This document shows, in pieces, positions 7,979 to 16,680 of a stretch of 64,000 nt of DNA. The stretch is from Oceanospirillum beijerinckii DSM 7166. GTDB taxonomy: Bacteria > Pseudomonadota > Gammaproteobacteria > Pseudomonadales > Halomonadaceae. How positions within the stretch are numbered: position 1 is the first letter of the stretch; each line of letters starts with the position of its first letter. The stretch covers positions 1-64,000 of the forward strand of contig NZ_AULT01000038.1 in the NCBI RefSeq assembly GCF_000422425.1. The letters are read 5' to 3'. The notes under the pieces were generated by a model. The model saw nothing but the letters and a program-made list of their open reading frames with translations, made no database searches and was not told where the DNA came from. The position numbers were made by a program, and so were the translations under genes.

Positions 7979-9078
7979 GTGCTTCTGAAGCAACAGCCGG
8001 TAGATTAGCGGCTGGCCCTAAATGGTTTTTGCCTTTTTCCCAACTCATCCTATTGCTAAGTCTTTTGGTGCTCGGAGGCGTGTTAGCCTCTATCGGTGCA
8101 TCAACCTTTACCCTGACTTTAGCGGATCTCTGGCAAGCGGTGCTTAATAAGATTATTAATGCGGGAATGATGGGGGCTGTAATAGTTGAAGCTCTGTCTC
8201 TTGATGATCAAGTGGAAGCTAAAACGCTGGCTTCTCAACTGATCAGCACTATACGCCTGCCTCGTGTGATGGTTGCGGCTGTAGCCGGTGCTGCTCTGGC
8301 TATGGCGGGGGCTTTGATGCAGGGCATTACCCGTAACCCTCTGGCATCACCGGCTTTATTTGGTATTAACGCCGGTGCGGCTTGTTTATTGGTGATGGCT
8401 CAATCCGGTTTGATTCCCCTATTGGCTGAGCTGCCTTTGATTGTTGTAACGGCTATTGGTGCCGGTGCTGCCGGTACCTTGGTATTGATGCTGGGTGGTG
8501 GATTAGCGGGTCGAATTCATCCCGTTAGAGTAGTGCTGGCCGGTGTAGCAGTCACCGCGTTGCTGATCGCATTAACACGCACTCTGTTGATTCTGGATGA
8601 ACAATCTCAGTCTGTTTTGGATTGGCTATCCGGCTCTTTGACGGACATCGGCTGGACTGAATGGCATCGGTTATGGCCCTTGATATTAGTGGCGGGGTTA
8701 CTGTCCTGGTTATTGGCTCAGCGTATTAACTTATTGGCCCTGGGTGAGGAGATGGCCTCAGGTCTGGGTATTTCACCGGTCAAACTACGTCTGCAGGTCT
8801 CTTTTTTGGTGATCACCCTGGCGGCTGCAACGGTGGCTATTACTGGCCCCATAGCGTTTGTTGGTCTGTTGGTACCTCATCTGGCACGCAAATTCACCGG
8901 TGCGGACCATCGGGTTTTATTGCCTGTGTGTGCCCTGATGGGCTCGACCTTGATGGTTTGGGCGGATTATTTGTCCCGTTTGCTGGTTTTTCCTTCTGAA
9001 ACCCCTGTTGGCTTGGTCACTACTTTAGTGGGCGCACCTTGTTTTCTTTGGTTAGCCAGTCGAGAGGGTAAGCGCTGA
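7975..9078 (+). CDS. Iron-siderophore ABC transporter permease, first subunit (FecC-like)
   Basis: A 367-residue FecCD-family permease with about nine to ten membrane segments. Family signatures are clear: IRLPRVMVAAVAGAALAMAG, then MQGITRNPLASPALFGIN, and near the C-terminus TGPIAFVGLLVPHLAR, which includes the coupling helix that contacts the ATPase. It has an N-terminal extension and a roughly 15-residue charged insertion (ALSLDDQVEAKTLASQ) between the first membrane segment and the IRLPRV motif, in the periplasm by topology. It overlaps the binding protein by four bases and the next permease by one base, so the operon is tightly coupled. It would pair with the following gene as a heterodimer. 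Confidence 0.88.
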   Translation: MSASEATAGRLAAGPKWFLPFSQLILLLSLLVLGGVLASIGASTFTLTLADLWQAVLNKIINAGMMGAVIVEALSLDDQVEAKTLASQLISTIRLPRVMVAAVAGAALAMAGALMQGITRNPLASPALFGINAGAACLLVMAQSGLIPLLAELPLIVVTAIGAGAAGTLVLMLGGGLAGRIHPVRVVLAGVAVTALLIALTRTLLILDEQSQSVLDWLSGSLTDIGWTEWHRLWPLILVAGLLSWLLAQRINLLALGEEMASGLGISPVKLRLQVSFLVITLAAATVAITGPIAFVGLLVPHLARKFTGADHRVLLPVCALMGSTLMVWADYLSRLLVFPSETPVGLVTTLVGAPCFLWLASREGKR

Positions 9079-10025
9079 TGTATCCTCGTTTAACGTTAAC
9101 GCTGCTGCCTGTTTTTTTATTGCTGCTGGCGATTAGTGGTGTCTTGTTGGGCTCTTTGGATCTGCAAACTGCTCTGAGCGCTGGTCCTGATATTTTGACC
9201 GACCTAAGACTGTCCCGTGTGTTGGTAGCGATATTGGCCGGAGCGGGCTTAGGCCTGGCTGGAGCTATGATTCAAGGTGTGGTGAGAAACCCGCTGGCAT
9301 CACCGGATATTATCGGTGTGACCGGCGGGGCTGGTCTTGCGGCGACAACATTATTGCTGCTGTTTCCGGGTGTGGCTTTTGGCTGGATGATTCCAGCGGC
9401 TATAGCTGGTGCTTTGCTGACGATGGCTTTGATGCTGTGGTTAGTACGTAATCAGGATCTGAATCCCGCTCGTTTGGTGCTGGTGGGTGTTGCTCTAAGT
9501 GCCTGGTTGGGCGCCTTGATCGATTGGCTATTAGTGAGCCATCCCTATCAGGTTAATGCCGCCTTGGTGTGGTTAACCGGTAGTTTATGGGGGCGAGGTT
9601 GGGATCATGTCGCAGTCCTGTTGCCTTGGTTACTGGTGTTGTTCCCGTTGGCGCTGATGATGGCATTACGCCTGGATCTGCTGGCTCTGGGTGATGAAGC
9701 GGCGGAAGGCCTAGGGGCTAATGTGCTGCAAACCCGCAGGTTAGCCCTATTGTTGTCCGTAGCTTTGGCTGCAGTCAGTGTGGCTGTATGCGGCGCTATT
9801 AGTTTTGTCGGCTTGGTTTCGCCCCATCTGGCGCGTTTGCTGGTGGGTGGCAGCCACCGTCGTTTAATACCGGCGACTGCTATGATCGGGGCGGTGTTGG
9901 TTTTACTGGCGGATATTCTGGCCCGTATTCTGGCTCCCCCTATAGAGTTACCGGCTGGTGTGCTGACATCCTTGATCGGCGCACCCTATTTCCTCTTCCT
10001 ATTAACCCGTTATCGAGGCTGGTAA
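9078..10025 (+). CDS. Iron-siderophore ABC transporter permease, second subunit (FecD-like)
   Basis: A 315-residue FecCD-family inner-membrane permease. Motifs are LRLSRVLVAILAGAGLGLAG, MIQGVVRNPLASPDIIG and CGAISFVGLVSPHLAR. Paralogous to the preceding gene and of the usual length for FecD (318). It starts at an ATG overlapping the upstream stop (TGATG) and ends overlapping the ATPase start (TAATG). Together the two permeases form the translocation channel for the ferric chelate. Confidence 0.88.
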   Translation: MYPRLTLTLLPVFLLLLAISGVLLGSLDLQTALSAGPDILTDLRLSRVLVAILAGAGLGLAGAMIQGVVRNPLASPDIIGVTGGAGLAATTLLLLFPGVAFGWMIPAAIAGALLTMALMLWLVRNQDLNPARLVLVGVALSAWLGALIDWLLVSHPYQVNAALVWLTGSLWGRGWDHVAVLLPWLLVLFPLALMMALRLDLLALGDEAAEGLGANVLQTRRLALLLSVALAAVSVAVCGAISFVGLVSPHLARLLVGGSHRRLIPATAMIGAVLVLLADILARILAPPIELPAGVLTSLIGAPYFLFLLTRYRGW

Positions 10026-10795
10026 TGAGCTATCTGTCTATTGAAAATCTGACGGTCAGTTACGGTGACAAAGTGATTCTGAACGAGCTGAATCTGCAGA
10101 TCCCGAAAGGGAAAATTACCGCCCTGATTGGTCCTAATGGTTGTGGTAAATCTACGCTGTTAAAAACAGTCGCTCGTATTCTGTCGCCTAAACAGGGGCA
10201 GATTCTGTTGCAGGGAGAGGGTCTACACAAACAGGATACCCGTCAGGTGGCCCGAAAACTGGCGTTACTGCCTCAGGCACCCATTACCCCGGAGGGTGTG
10301 ACAATTCGTGAGCTAGTCGGTTATGGTCGTGCGCCCTGGGGTTCCCGTTGGGGCCGCTTGAGCGATGAAGATAGAGCTATTGTGCAACACGCTTTGAAGC
10401 AGGCCGGTCTGTTGGAGCTGGCGGATCGACCTGCTACAGATCTATCTGGTGGACAGAGGCAAAGGGCCTGGATCGCGATGATTCTGGCGCAAAATACCGA
10501 TCTGGTATTACTGGATGAACCAACAACCTGGCTGGACATTGCCCATCAGATTGAGTTGTTAAAGCTGATGCGTGAGCTGAACCAGCAGGGGAAAACCATC
10601 GTCGTGGTATTGCATGACCTGAACCAAGCCAGTCGTTACTGTGATGAGTTGGTGGTACTTAAACAAGGCAAGGTACAGCAGCAGGGGACACCAGAGCAGG
10701 TACTCACTCAAAAACTGGTTGAAGAGGTGTTTGATCTGTGTGCAGAGATCCACCCTGATCCTGTTGCCGGTAGTCCTACCCTGGTTCCTGTTTAG
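10025..10795 (+). CDS. Iron-siderophore ABC transporter ATP-binding protein (FecE-like)
   Basis: A 256-residue cytoplasmic ATPase with Walker A GPNGCGKST, Q-loop LLPQAP, signature LSGGQRQRAW, Walker B LVLLDEPTTWLD and the switch His in VVVLHDLNQASRYCD. This is the standard set for FepC/FecE-type importers, and the length is standard. It is the last gene of the four-gene operon. Its stop codon is 24 bp from the target duplication of a MITE, so the native terminator region between this gene and the convergent cytochrome gene has been interrupted by the insertion. Confidence 0.9.
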   Translation: MSYLSIENLTVSYGDKVILNELNLQIPKGKITALIGPNGCGKSTLLKTVARILSPKQGQILLQGEGLHKQDTRQVARKLALLPQAPITPEGVTIRELVGYGRAPWGSRWGRLSDEDRAIVQHALKQAGLLELADRPATDLSGGQRQRAWIAMILAQNTDLVLLDEPTTWLDIAHQIELLKLMRELNQQGKTIVVVLHDLNQASRYCDELVVLKQGKVQQQGTPEQVLTQKLVEEVFDLCAEIHPDPVAGSPTLVPV

Positions 10796-10827
10796 TTGAG
10801 TGGGCTAATTGCATCAGATGATTGATC

Positions 10828-11007
10828 GTAACTATTCAGGTGGGTTCAAGATAATAAAATCAATGAGTTAGCTTTATATGCCTTTCGAAGCCTGCCTGGC
10901 ACCTACCAGAAATCAATAGGTTACAGGAGGCTGAATAGGTTCAAAAAGAGTCCTAAAAAATTCAACATATTGATTAATATAGAATTTTTAAGCACCTGAA
11001 TAGTTAC
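10828..11007. mobile_element. 180-bp IS66-like MITE with exact 8-bp target duplication
   Basis: The ends are perfect 15-bp inverted repeats: GTAACTATTCAGGTG at 10828-10842 and its complement CACCTGAATAGTTAC at 10993-11007. Immediately outside both ends lies GATTGATC (10820-10827 and 11008-11015). Ends beginning GTAA and 8-bp target duplications are the hallmarks of the IS66 family. At 180 bp without an open frame, this is a non-autonomous miniature derivative. Its interior is AT-rich with a small hairpin (AAAAATTC...GAATTTTT). It lies between the convergent fec ATPase and haoA-like genes, 14 bp from the latter's stop codon. Confidence 0.85.
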
Positions 11008-11021
11008 GATTGATCTATGTT

Positions 11022-12428
11022 TTAGTCTTCTATCTTGCCTGTTTCCAGACGTTTTTTATGGATCGCTTTAAGTTTGTACAGGTCTTGCTGTAGTTCAAAG
11101 AAACCATGCCAATGGGCATAGTCTGGTGCTCCCATCATAGCGCCATGGCGGGCACGGCGGCCTTCATGGTGCCATAGATGATAGAAGGTGATCTGGAACT
11201 CGTCGGTCCAAGGATTATCCTTTAACAGGCCTTTCTCTTTCAGCTCATCAAGCATTTGTTTCGCAGGAGCATAGTACTCAACGTTATACAGCTTGACGGC
11301 TTTGTCACCTTGTTTAAAGAAACCTTTGGTGTGTGTGCTGCTATGGCAGGAGCTGCATACCTGTTCCATCTTCTTACGACCCTCAGGGCCATTACCCAAT
11401 AGCGGGCTCATGACGTCAGTGGAGTTGCGTACTTTGGACTCTTTAGCCCACAGGTTCCAGTACAGGCGTTCATTGATATTGTGAGTTGTACTCAGTTCGC
11501 CAATACCGCTCATATGACAGGTGGCGCAGGTTGGTGCACGGTAATCGCCAGGTTCCCAACCATCGGGTGGGGAGTCCCATTTCCAGTTATAGCCATCGGC
11601 GTTAAAGATATGACCGTGTTTACTGTTGTTATACACCTCTATATCCGGGTGATCCGGCCCCAGGTGACAAGAAGCACAAGCTGCAGGTTTACGAGCTTCA
11701 GCAATAGAGAACTTGTGACGGGTATGGCAGGCGGCGCAGTTACCGGTTGAGCCATCGGGATAGATATTGCCCATGCCCATATTAGGCCAGGTGGTTGGGT
11801 CAGGTTTGCCCTTTTCATCCAGTTTGATCTTAGTACCGTGACACTGCATACAGCCAGTTTCATCCGGAGCATTACCCAGCTCTTTGTTATTGCGACCTTC
11901 GTGTACGCGAACCAGAGCATGCAGACTGTCTTTAGGAATAATTTGGCGATAGGAACGGAAATGACCACTGCGATTAAACTGCTCCTGTTCTTCAGCGTGA
12001 CAGCGTCCACAGGTGGCGGGTGAAACCAGAGGTGTAATGTAGGCGTTTTTCAGTTCGCCTTTATTGTGCAGTTGGGCACCCGGTTGGCCTGGCTGGGCCT
12101 GGTGGCAATCGTTACAACCCACACCGACATGACTGTGGCGACTGTCTTTCCAGTCCGCTACGATGCCGGGTTGCTTTTGTTGGTGGCAGCTGACGCAGGC
12201 CTTGTCAGAATCACTCAAACCGCGCTTAAAACTAATAGTCTTAATCTGGCTAAGATCACCGCTGGAGGAGTGATCGTTGGCTAATACTGTTGAGGTGCTA
12301 CCGAGTAGTATAATACATAATATTAGCGAGACTAAGATTATGTATTGATAATGATTGGCCATCGTCAGCAGGCGGCGGTATACCACCAGCTGTTGATGAA
12401 GACTCCGTTGGCTGTGGTCTCGTTGCAT
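11022..12428 (-). CDS. Octaheme c-type cytochrome, hydroxylamine oxidoreductase-like
   Basis: A 468-residue exported cytochrome with eight CXXCH motifs at Cys78, 105, 140, 193, 231, 251, 301 and 358. The core around residues 214-272 (WPNMGMG, PDGSTGNCAACHTRH, CHLGPDHP, SKHG) is typical of HAO. A hydrophobic export segment at 29-50 ends in VLA. The ATG at 12428 has a good AAGGAAG; an internal ATG at 12362 would give a more normal signal peptide but has no ribosome site. HAO proteins oxidise hydroxylamine or, in HaoCA systems, probably reduce nitrite. Tyr437 in the C-terminal helix may or may not match the P460 crosslinking tyrosine. The gene follows a NapC/NirT-type quinol dehydrogenase by 27 bp, which favours the reductive role. 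No ammonia-oxidation genes are near. Confidence 0.85.
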   Translation of the reverse strand: MQRDHSQRSLHQQLVVYRRLLTMANHYQYIILVSLILCIILLGSTSTVLANDHSSSGDLSQIKTISFKRGLSDSDKACVSCHQQKQPGIVADWKDSRHSHVGVGCNDCHQAQPGQPGAQLHNKGELKNAYITPLVSPATCGRCHAEEQEQFNRSGHFRSYRQIIPKDSLHALVRVHEGRNNKELGNAPDETGCMQCHGTKIKLDEKGKPDPTTWPNMGMGNIYPDGSTGNCAACHTRHKFSIAEARKPAACASCHLGPDHPDIEVYNNSKHGHIFNADGYNWKWDSPPDGWEPGDYRAPTCATCHMSGIGELSTTHNINERLYWNLWAKESKVRNSTDVMSPLLGNGPEGRKKMEQVCSSCHSSTHTKGFFKQGDKAVKLYNVEYYAPAKQMLDELKEKGLLKDNPWTDEFQITFYHLWHHEGRRARHGAMMGAPDYAHWHGFFELQQDLYKLKAIHKKRLETGKIED

Positions 12429-12455
12429 AACGATCTTCCTTATTGTAGAGGCTAA

Positions 12456-13055
12456 TCAGTTGGGGAGGGTTGGTGCATTAGCCACCTGGGGTAGGTAAAG
12501 GCTCAGGTTTTTATGGCCTACTTTGTGGCAATCAACACAGGTTTTTTCTGTCCGTTTCTGGAAGTAAGGCTTATGGGCAACAAACTGTTTGTTATTTAGC
12601 TCTGAGGCTGAAATCAGGGTGTTGTGGCATTTCAGGCAGCCGGAATCATAGGTGTAGCGGTTTGCCTCGGCTCTTTTGGCATGCCAATCCACATCACCGG
12701 CTCCCAGAACAAACTCTTTCCAGACATCCCAGGCACCGTTTTTGCCTTTCATATACAGATAGCTGATGTAATTATCCTGGGGGAGATGGCAGTCTGTGCA
12801 AAGTGCTTGTATTCCTGTTGTGGAGTGACCACCGTGTTTATCTTGCAGGAAGGAAGCTTGCATGGGTTTCATACTGTGGCAGCTGCCGCAAAATGCAGCA
12901 TCAGAGGTTTTATGCAAGGCATAATCGGTTGTTGCCCAACCGGCAATGATGATGAGGGCAAGCGTGGAAAGCAGAAGCGTCCATTTGATAAGAGTTTTGA
13001 CGCCGGACGATTTTTGTCGGTTCAAAGTATGACTTCCTATGTGGCTTAGCAGCAA
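12456..13055 (-). CDS. Tetraheme NapC/NirT/NrfH-type cytochrome c quinol dehydrogenase
   Basis: A 199-residue membrane-anchored cytochrome with one N-terminal membrane helix (about 22-40) and four CXXCH motifs at Cys56, 86, 140 and 173. The CGSCHSMKPM context matches the first heme of the NapC/NrfH family, where a nearby Met can be the distal ligand. Such proteins take electrons from menaquinol or ubiquinol and hand them to a periplasmic multiheme partner. That partner is evidently the octaheme cytochrome encoded 27 bp downstream, as in the HaoC-HaoA pairs of epsilonproteobacteria. The ATG at 13055 is the first in the frame. The pair is probably one operon transcribed from a promoter near 13.1-13.2 kb. 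Confidence 0.85.
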   Translation of the reverse strand: MLLSHIGSHTLNRQKSSGVKTLIKWTLLLSTLALIIIAGWATTDYALHKTSDAAFCGSCHSMKPMQASFLQDKHGGHSTTGIQALCTDCHLPQDNYISYLYMKGKNGAWDVWKEFVLGAGDVDWHAKRAEANRYTYDSGCLKCHNTLISASELNNKQFVAHKPYFQKRTEKTCVDCHKVGHKNLSLYLPQVANAPTLPN

Positions 13056-13411
13056 AACAGAGATCTGCAGAGCATATCTATTTTTAACTCTTTAGTTTAA
13101 AAGATAAGAAAATCAAACTGATCTTGTTTCGCTATCAATTTACTGAAGAGTAGACCATGGATTTGCCAAGAGCTAAGGAATAATGAAGCTGGTTGTCTCT
13201 AGTTTGATATAGAGCAATATCCACACATGAAGGTAATGGGGAGAAACTAACCACTTACCTTAATAGGATTGTGGTTAGCTTTTGATGTTTTTTAATTGCT
13301 TGATTTAAAAGGATTAAATAATGATAGTCCTGATGGGCGCATTAGGTTTTTTGTAGCTTCCATGTGCTTCATTAAATGATTCGGGAGCAATCTTCTTGCA
13401 CTGATTTTCTG
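13056..13411. other. 355-bp intergenic region upstream of the multiheme cytochromes
   Basis: AT-rich, with no plausible gene. It must hold the promoter of the leftward cytochrome operon and the 3' end of the thiolase-like transcript. I looked for a clear FNR box, NarL heptamers or a terminator and found none convincing. Confidence 0.4.
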
Positions 13412-14455
13412 TTATGAACTTAGAATTGCGATACCCTGTTTATAACCAAGGCCACCATTACCATGCACCAAGCCAAGCGAGCCGATAGGGTCCTGCTGTA
13501 AGCTCTCGCACATAGCAATCAGACCGTTGAGCGCCGGGTTATTCCAGGGTGCGCGAGCCAAATTCATACCACCTGTTTGAGTCAGAGGTTTGCTTTGAAG
13601 TAGTGCTGTTACTTCTTCTGGCGTATTAGCTGCTCCGGATTTGAGTAATAAAGCCAGAGGGACAATGGGATAGCAGGTATAAGCATCTAAACGGATATTG
13701 GGATCGCGAATGGTTTCCGCCATATCCAGGCCTGATTGTACTTGAGCATAATGCAGGGCTTTCTCCAGTGAGTGGTAATTTGCCAGATTAGTTGCTTGTT
13801 CCGGGCCATCTTCGTCCGAAAGGCCGATACCAACGGCTTTAACCTCAATAGGAGAGATCATAGGCTTTAATTGTCGTAGCATATCTGGATGACACAGGAT
13901 AACAATGCCTTCAAAGTCAATCACAGGATTGGCGCAGTCTACGCCTCGGAAAAGTTCAGTCAAAGGTTCAAACCAGCGCTTGTCAGGCAGTTTAAGTGAC
14001 TTTTTCTCAGCAGTTTGCTTTAAATTGTCAAAAACCTGATCACGCAGAATACAGAACTCTTCCAGGCTTAAGCCCTGTTGTTGACAGAAGTGTTTAGCCA
14101 GCAGAGTGTAGGCTTCAGGAAGGCTGTAGTCGTCACCATAAATGGCCATTCTGGTATGGCGATCACTCTGACTATGTTCTGATCGAAGAAAATCCCGGCC
14201 ATGGATGACGATAACATCGACTTCCTGTTGAGAGATCATACGGTTCGCCACAGATAAGGCTTCGATAGGACCACAGCCCGTACGGAAGTGATTAGCTTTA
14301 ATGCGACTGTTCCAGTCAACGCTCAGTGGATCTATCTCTAAATGAGAGATGCGCAGCTTAAGGCTCTGCGCCTGCTCAATCAGACATAAGCAGTCTTCCA
14401 GGTCTCCCTGCTGATCAACAGAGCGCTGTGCTGCAATAATAATGCTATTTGTCAT
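13412..14455 (-). CDS. Thiolase-like protein (acetyl-CoA acetyltransferase superfamily)
   Basis: A 347-residue protein of thiolase type. The C-terminal third carries GGMNLARAPWNNPALNG and LVHGNGGLGYKQG, which resemble the closing motifs of SCP2/thiolase-like acyl-CoA enzymes. A typical N-terminal active-site CXS/G motif of degradative thiolases is not obvious: the region around residues 60-80 reads RTGCGPIEALSVANRM, so Cys in TGCGP is a candidate nucleophile. The frame extends to a TTG at 14506; the ATG at 14455 (MTNSIIIAAQRS) is more natural. It overlaps or abuts the DUF2889 gene upstream and was probably co-transcribed with it. The acyl-CoA substrate is unknown. Confidence 0.65.
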   Translation of the reverse strand: MTNSIIIAAQRSVDQQGDLEDCLCLIEQAQSLKLRISHLEIDPLSVDWNSRIKANHFRTGCGPIEALSVANRMISQQEVDVIVIHGRDFLRSEHSQSDRHTRMAIYGDDYSLPEAYTLLAKHFCQQQGLSLEEFCILRDQVFDNLKQTAEKKSLKLPDKRWFEPLTELFRGVDCANPVIDFEGIVILCHPDMLRQLKPMISPIEVKAVGIGLSDEDGPEQATNLANYHSLEKALHYAQVQSGLDMAETIRDPNIRLDAYTCYPIVPLALLLKSGAANTPEEVTALLQSKPLTQTGGMNLARAPWNNPALNGLIAMCESLQQDPIGSLGLVHGNGGLGYKQGIAILSS

Positions 14456-14492
14456 AGGGGAACCCCGATTATTGTTATTCTCATCAAGTATC

Positions 14493-15050
14493 TTATGAGG
14501 ATTCAATCATTTTGTCTGCATGCTCAGGCCATAAACGGGCAGCGACTGAGCTATTTGAGGCCAAAGTATGACAGGTGTTCATGATTGCCGGAGGCTGTTT
14601 ATTTTGCTGTTCCTGGCTCTTAAGTTCCTGATATAGCGCCTGATAAGCGGTGGTAGCCATTGGGCCTAGCAGCTCGGTGTGATGAGTGCAGCCATTGATA
14701 TTGCCCAGCATAGTTTTGACTTCCTTATTCCAGCCCGGACCAATCTTCAGACCGATTAATTTTTTATAGGCTGAAGTGATAGCAGGACAAAGATTGAAAG
14801 GTGCAAACTCTGTGCTGGCTTCCGCATCGTGGATGTTAAGCTGGGTATCTAACGTGATGCGTAACCACATCTCATGAATAGGTTCACCGGCCGGGATAGT
14901 ACCTCCCCGGTCTTCATTGTCGATATCCTGAGTTTTGATATCAGTCATATGACCTTCAATGTCCCACAGGCCATCTTCACGGGCGTAGGCCTGGCATGTG
15001 ACTGTACGTGTATGGGCCAGTCGACGAGGAGAGGGGGGAGATAATGGCAT
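14493..15050 (-). CDS. DUF2889-family protein
   Basis: A 185-residue protein of DUF2889. It opens with MPLSPPSPRRLAHTRTVTCQAY, then a DGLWDIEGHMTDIK segment, an IHEMWLRITLD strand and a C-terminal NINGCTHHTELLGP motif with conserved Cys and paired His. The family's function is not established. Members often sit beside acyl-CoA or aromatic-degradation genes, and here it is stacked with a thiolase-like gene in the same direction. A rho-independent terminator at 15079-15099 separates it from the reductase gene upstream, so it has its own promoter, within about 60 bp of the start. Confidence 0.75.
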   Translation of the reverse strand: MPLSPPSPRRLAHTRTVTCQAYAREDGLWDIEGHMTDIKTQDIDNEDRGGTIPAGEPIHEMWLRITLDTQLNIHDAEASTEFAPFNLCPAITSAYKKLIGLKIGPGWNKEVKTMLGNINGCTHHTELLGPMATTAYQALYQELKSQEQQNKQPPAIMNTCHTLASNSSVAARLWPEHADKMIESS

Positions 15051-15078
15051 GGTAATACCTTTGCATGATCAATAAAAA

Positions 15079-15099
15079 AAGCCGGCGCAATGCCGGCTT
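15079..15099 (-). terminator. Rho-independent terminator of the ferredoxin-NADP reductase-like gene
   Basis: On the minus strand, AAGCCGGC pairs with GCCGGCTT (plus-strand arms 15079-15086 and 15092-15099, five-base loop) and is followed by a run of seven T. It lies 19 bp past the reductase stop codon. Confidence 0.9.
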
Positions 15100-15117
15100 G
15101 TTTAAGTTGAATAACTG

Positions 15118-16473
15118 TTAATCTAAAACGGCCAGCATCTGCTCAACGGTAGTGAACTTCTCCCGGATTTTACCTTCCGGTGCTCTGCCTATTTCGGCCT
15201 GATCTATTTTGTGCCAGTCGTCAGTGCCGACTACCCGGATCTTTCTTGCACTGAGCAGTTCATCGATAGCACCTGGGCCTGGTTTGGGCTGAGTTCTGCA
15301 TTGGTTGTTACTTTGGTCGGAAGGTTTGGCTTCCAGATCGGCAATAATCGTTTTTGCCATCTCGATTGCATCTGCACGATTACTGGGGATCACACCCTGA
15401 GGCCCACGCTTACACCAGCCGACACAATAGACTCCGGCTTCAACTCGACCTTGTTCATTACGGACGACTCCGGCTGGCTGGTCAAAAGGCATACCTGGAA
15501 TAGGAGTGCTACGATAACCGATAGCGCTAATCAGAGTGTCTACTGGAAGTGTCAGTGTTTCACGGGTTTCAACCAAACGGTTATTTTTTAACTGGGTTTT
15601 ATTTAAGCTGAGACTGTTGATGCGACCATTTTCAGTGTTAATTTTGCTAGGGTTGTGCCAGAAGAGAAAGTGCAGTCGAATCGCGTTGTCACCCGCTTGG
15701 TTTTCACTATAACGTTGTAAGATCTCAAGATTCTTTTGTCGAATCTTACTTTCCCGGCCGTCGTAACCTTCACCGATCTGTTGAGGGATGAGGAGGCTTT
15801 CGCCATTAGCGCTGTAAACCAAAGGCACCGCTTGGCTTAGCTGTGAGAGTTCTTCCAGTTCAAATGGGGTAAAGCTGGCCTCTTCAGGTCCACGACGGCC
15901 AATGATGTAGATATCTTCTACAGGTGAATCCTTTATCAGCTGTTGAGCCTTAGGGTTAATATCTGAGTCGGCCATCTCATCTGGTGTTTTGCTCAGAATG
16001 CGGGCGATATCTAAAGCGACATTGCCGTTGCCGATAATAGCAATGTGCTTGCCATCAAGTTTGGGGCTAAAGTCATAGCGATCAGGGTGGGCGTTATACC
16101 AGGTAACAAAGCGCCCAGAGCCATAAACTCCTTCTGAATCAGCTCCCTCAAGAGGTAGCTGTCGATCTTCTATTGCACCGGTAGCAATAATAACGGTGTC
16201 GTAACAGGCTTTCAGCTCGTCATAGCTGATATCTTTACCTATTTCGATATTGCCCAGAAAGCGGACATTATCCCGTTGCAAAACACGCTCAAACTGACGG
16301 GTAATATTCTTGGTTGCGATATGGTCTGGTGCGACGGCTGCCCTAATCAGGCCAAAGGGAGAAGGCAGGCGATCAATCAGGTCCAGCTGGCTATGCTCCA
16401 GCTTTTTGCTGAGCAGGTCGGCTAAGTAAAAACCTGCAGGGCCTGTTCCCACGACTGCAATGCTATGAGACAT
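15118..16473 (-). CDS. FAD-dependent ferredoxin-NADP+ reductase of the adrenodoxin-reductase type (FprA-like)
   Basis: A 451-residue flavoprotein that moves electrons between NADPH and a ferredoxin. The FAD motif is VVGTGPAGFYLADLL; the family signature SPFGLIRAAVAPDH follows near residue 45. The NADPH motif IIGNGNVALDIARIL lies near 150, and GRRGPEEASFTPFELEEL near 200. The closing FAD segment VYCVGWCKRGPQGVIPSNRADA is intact. Length matches FprA (about 456). The frame starts at a TTG at 16494, but AAGGTGG sits eight bases before the ATG at 16473. It stands 190 bp after paaX in the same direction, so a role supplying electrons to an aromatic oxygenase is possible. Confidence 0.88.
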   Translation of the reverse strand: MSHSIAVVGTGPAGFYLADLLSKKLEHSQLDLIDRLPSPFGLIRAAVAPDHIATKNITRQFERVLQRDNVRFLGNIEIGKDISYDELKACYDTVIIATGAIEDRQLPLEGADSEGVYGSGRFVTWYNAHPDRYDFSPKLDGKHIAIIGNGNVALDIARILSKTPDEMADSDINPKAQQLIKDSPVEDIYIIGRRGPEEASFTPFELEELSQLSQAVPLVYSANGESLLIPQQIGEGYDGRESKIRQKNLEILQRYSENQAGDNAIRLHFLFWHNPSKINTENGRINSLSLNKTQLKNNRLVETRETLTLPVDTLISAIGYRSTPIPGMPFDQPAGVVRNEQGRVEAGVYCVGWCKRGPQGVIPSNRADAIEMAKTIIADLEAKPSDQSNNQCRTQPKPGPGAIDELLSARKIRVVGTDDWHKIDQAEIGRAPEGKIREKFTTVEQMLAVLD

Positions 16474-16680
16474 CGTATCAACCACCTTGTTCAATATGTC
16501 ATATTATGCTTTTTAATCCGGCGGGATTGCATGTTTCCCGAAGCCATTGTTAACAGCTAAATCGGAAATACCAAATTAAAAGTGCTCAGTTAAGCACCCG
16601 CACAAGAGTCTTTCGGCATTTATATTCTTATCCTCTCCGGCTTGTGGACGGAGAAGATAGAGCTATTTATGCTAGCTTGC

